From Xanthostigma xanthostigma (lineage: Eukaryota > Arthropoda > Insecta > Raphidioptera > Raphidiidae), in the NCBI GenBank assembly GCA_963575645.1, contig OY754465.1, positions 30,329,501-30,393,500 of the forward strand: a DNA stretch of 64,000 nucleotides. The letters run 5' to 3'. The notes beneath the pieces are model-generated. The model searched no databases. It saw only the letters and a program-made list of their open reading frames with translations, and was not told where the DNA came from. How positions within the stretch are numbered: position 1 is the first letter of the stretch; the number at the start of each line of letters is the position of its first letter. Position numbers and translations under genes: made by a program. Shown piece by piece: positions 63,401 to 64,000 of the stretch.

Positions 63401-64000
63401 GTTTGGATCATTCTCTCATAAGAAAATGCAAACTGCATATTAACCATTATTTTAACGCAGACAAGCAGTTTTTACATGCTTCACGACAATTGCGTGCAAA
63501 TGAGTCCTTATAGGCAAAATTGCTTTATTTTACAAAGGTAAGTCTATTTACACTATAACATTCAGGTTTGGATCATTTTCTCAAAAGATAATGCAAACTG
63601 ATCATTTCCTATTATTTTAACGCAGACAAGCAGTATTTACATGCTTTATGACAATTAGGTGCAAATGAGTCCTTATAGGCAAAATTGCTTTATTTCACAA
63701 AGGTAAGTCTACTTACACTATAACATTCAGGTTTGGATCATTCTCTCATTAGAAAATGAAAACTGCATATTTACTATCATTTTTACGCAGACAAGTAGTT
63801 TTTACATGCTTTACGACAATTAGGTGCAAATTAGTCTTTATAGGCAAAATTGCTTTATTTCATGAAGGTAAGTCTATTTACACTATAACATTCAGGTTTG
63901 GATTATTTTCTCATAAGAAAATGCAAACTGCATATAAACCATTATTTTAACGCAGACAAGCAGTATTTACATGCTTTATGACAATTAGGTGCAAATGAGT
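60407..64000 (+). repeat. Block T, copy 2 (cut by window end)
   Basis: Repeats 53,384-56,969 at offset 7,023-7,031 bp, with a handful of substitutions (for example CATGTTTGGATCAATC near 62,245 versus CAGGTTTGG in copy 1; TTAGAGGC versus TTAGAAAC). The window ends inside it, so its full length is unknown. Confidence 0.85.
63563..63727 (+). repeat. Diverged monomer (CTCAAAAGATAATGC type)
   Basis: Copy of 56,532-56,696 carried by block T at offset 7,031 bp; same signature sequence and length. Confidence 0.85.

Larger units (their letters stand above)
45862..64000 (+). repeat. 165-bp satellite array, right part
   Basis: About 110 further monomers of the same family, same orientation, continuing to the window edge. 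Up to about 49.7 kb it resembles the left part (45.9-48.7 kb follows the order of 14.4-17 kb). From about 49.8 kb it includes strongly diverged monomers, truncated monomers (145, 157 and 106 bp) and more scattered point changes, alongside a large duplicated block. No gene or second insertion is visible. Confidence 0.97.

Noticed and set aside
1..64000. Alpha satellite or another named animal satellite.
   Set aside because: The length is close to 171 bp, but I recognise no alpha-satellite motif, and the sequence does not match any family I can name with confidence.

Overview
The window is almost pure satellite DNA. About 62.1 of 64.0 kb is one AT-rich tandem repeat (about 31% GC by hand count of a consensus monomer). 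The unit is 165 bp, with a frequent 164-bp subtype, which gives roughly 375-380 head-to-tail monomers, all in the same orientation. There is no convincing protein-coding gene, tRNA, rRNA or CRISPR array. The size of the array, its near-nucleosomal unit length, the multi-monomer duplicated blocks and the single eukaryotic-type DNA transposon inside it point to constitutive heterochromatin (centromeric, pericentromeric or subtelomeric) of a eukaryote, probably an animal. I do not recognise the satellite family and cannot name the species.

Layout. 1-43,952: satellite, highly homogenised, built from about ten recurring monomer subtypes. Their order repeats over long distances: 1.35-3.04 kb matches 9.10-10.79 kb; 11.15-13.74 kb matches 34.73-37.32 kb, with shorter copies at 37.86 and 40.83 kb; 15.08-17.39 kb is duplicated in tandem to 19.53 kb; and a 27-monomer, 4,453-bp block at 22.29 kb is duplicated in tandem to 31.20 kb. 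43,953-45,861: a 1,909-bp non-autonomous terminal-inverted-repeat (TIR) transposon, flanked by a 9-bp target-site duplication. It contains its own 120-bp minisatellite (about 11 units) and a 123-bp foldback sequence. 45,862-64,000: satellite again, resuming exactly at the broken monomer. From about 49.8 kb onwards it holds more diverged and indel-bearing monomers and a roughly 7.03-kb duplicated block whose second copy runs off the window end.

How it fits together. The array evolves by unequal exchange and conversion of blocks of 6 to more than 40 monomers. Block offsets are close to whole multiples of 165 bp, less one base for each 164-bp unit, and several copies differ by gain or loss of one or two whole monomers. 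The transposon is a later event. A paralogous stretch of array at 13.7-15.5 kb preserves the uninterrupted site, and comparing offsets on both sides of the insertion gives exactly 1,918 bp = 1,909 + 9. The open reading frames that exist (60-82 codons in satellite, about 400 codons in the minisatellite) arise because 165 and 120 are both divisible by three; I do not annotate them as genes.
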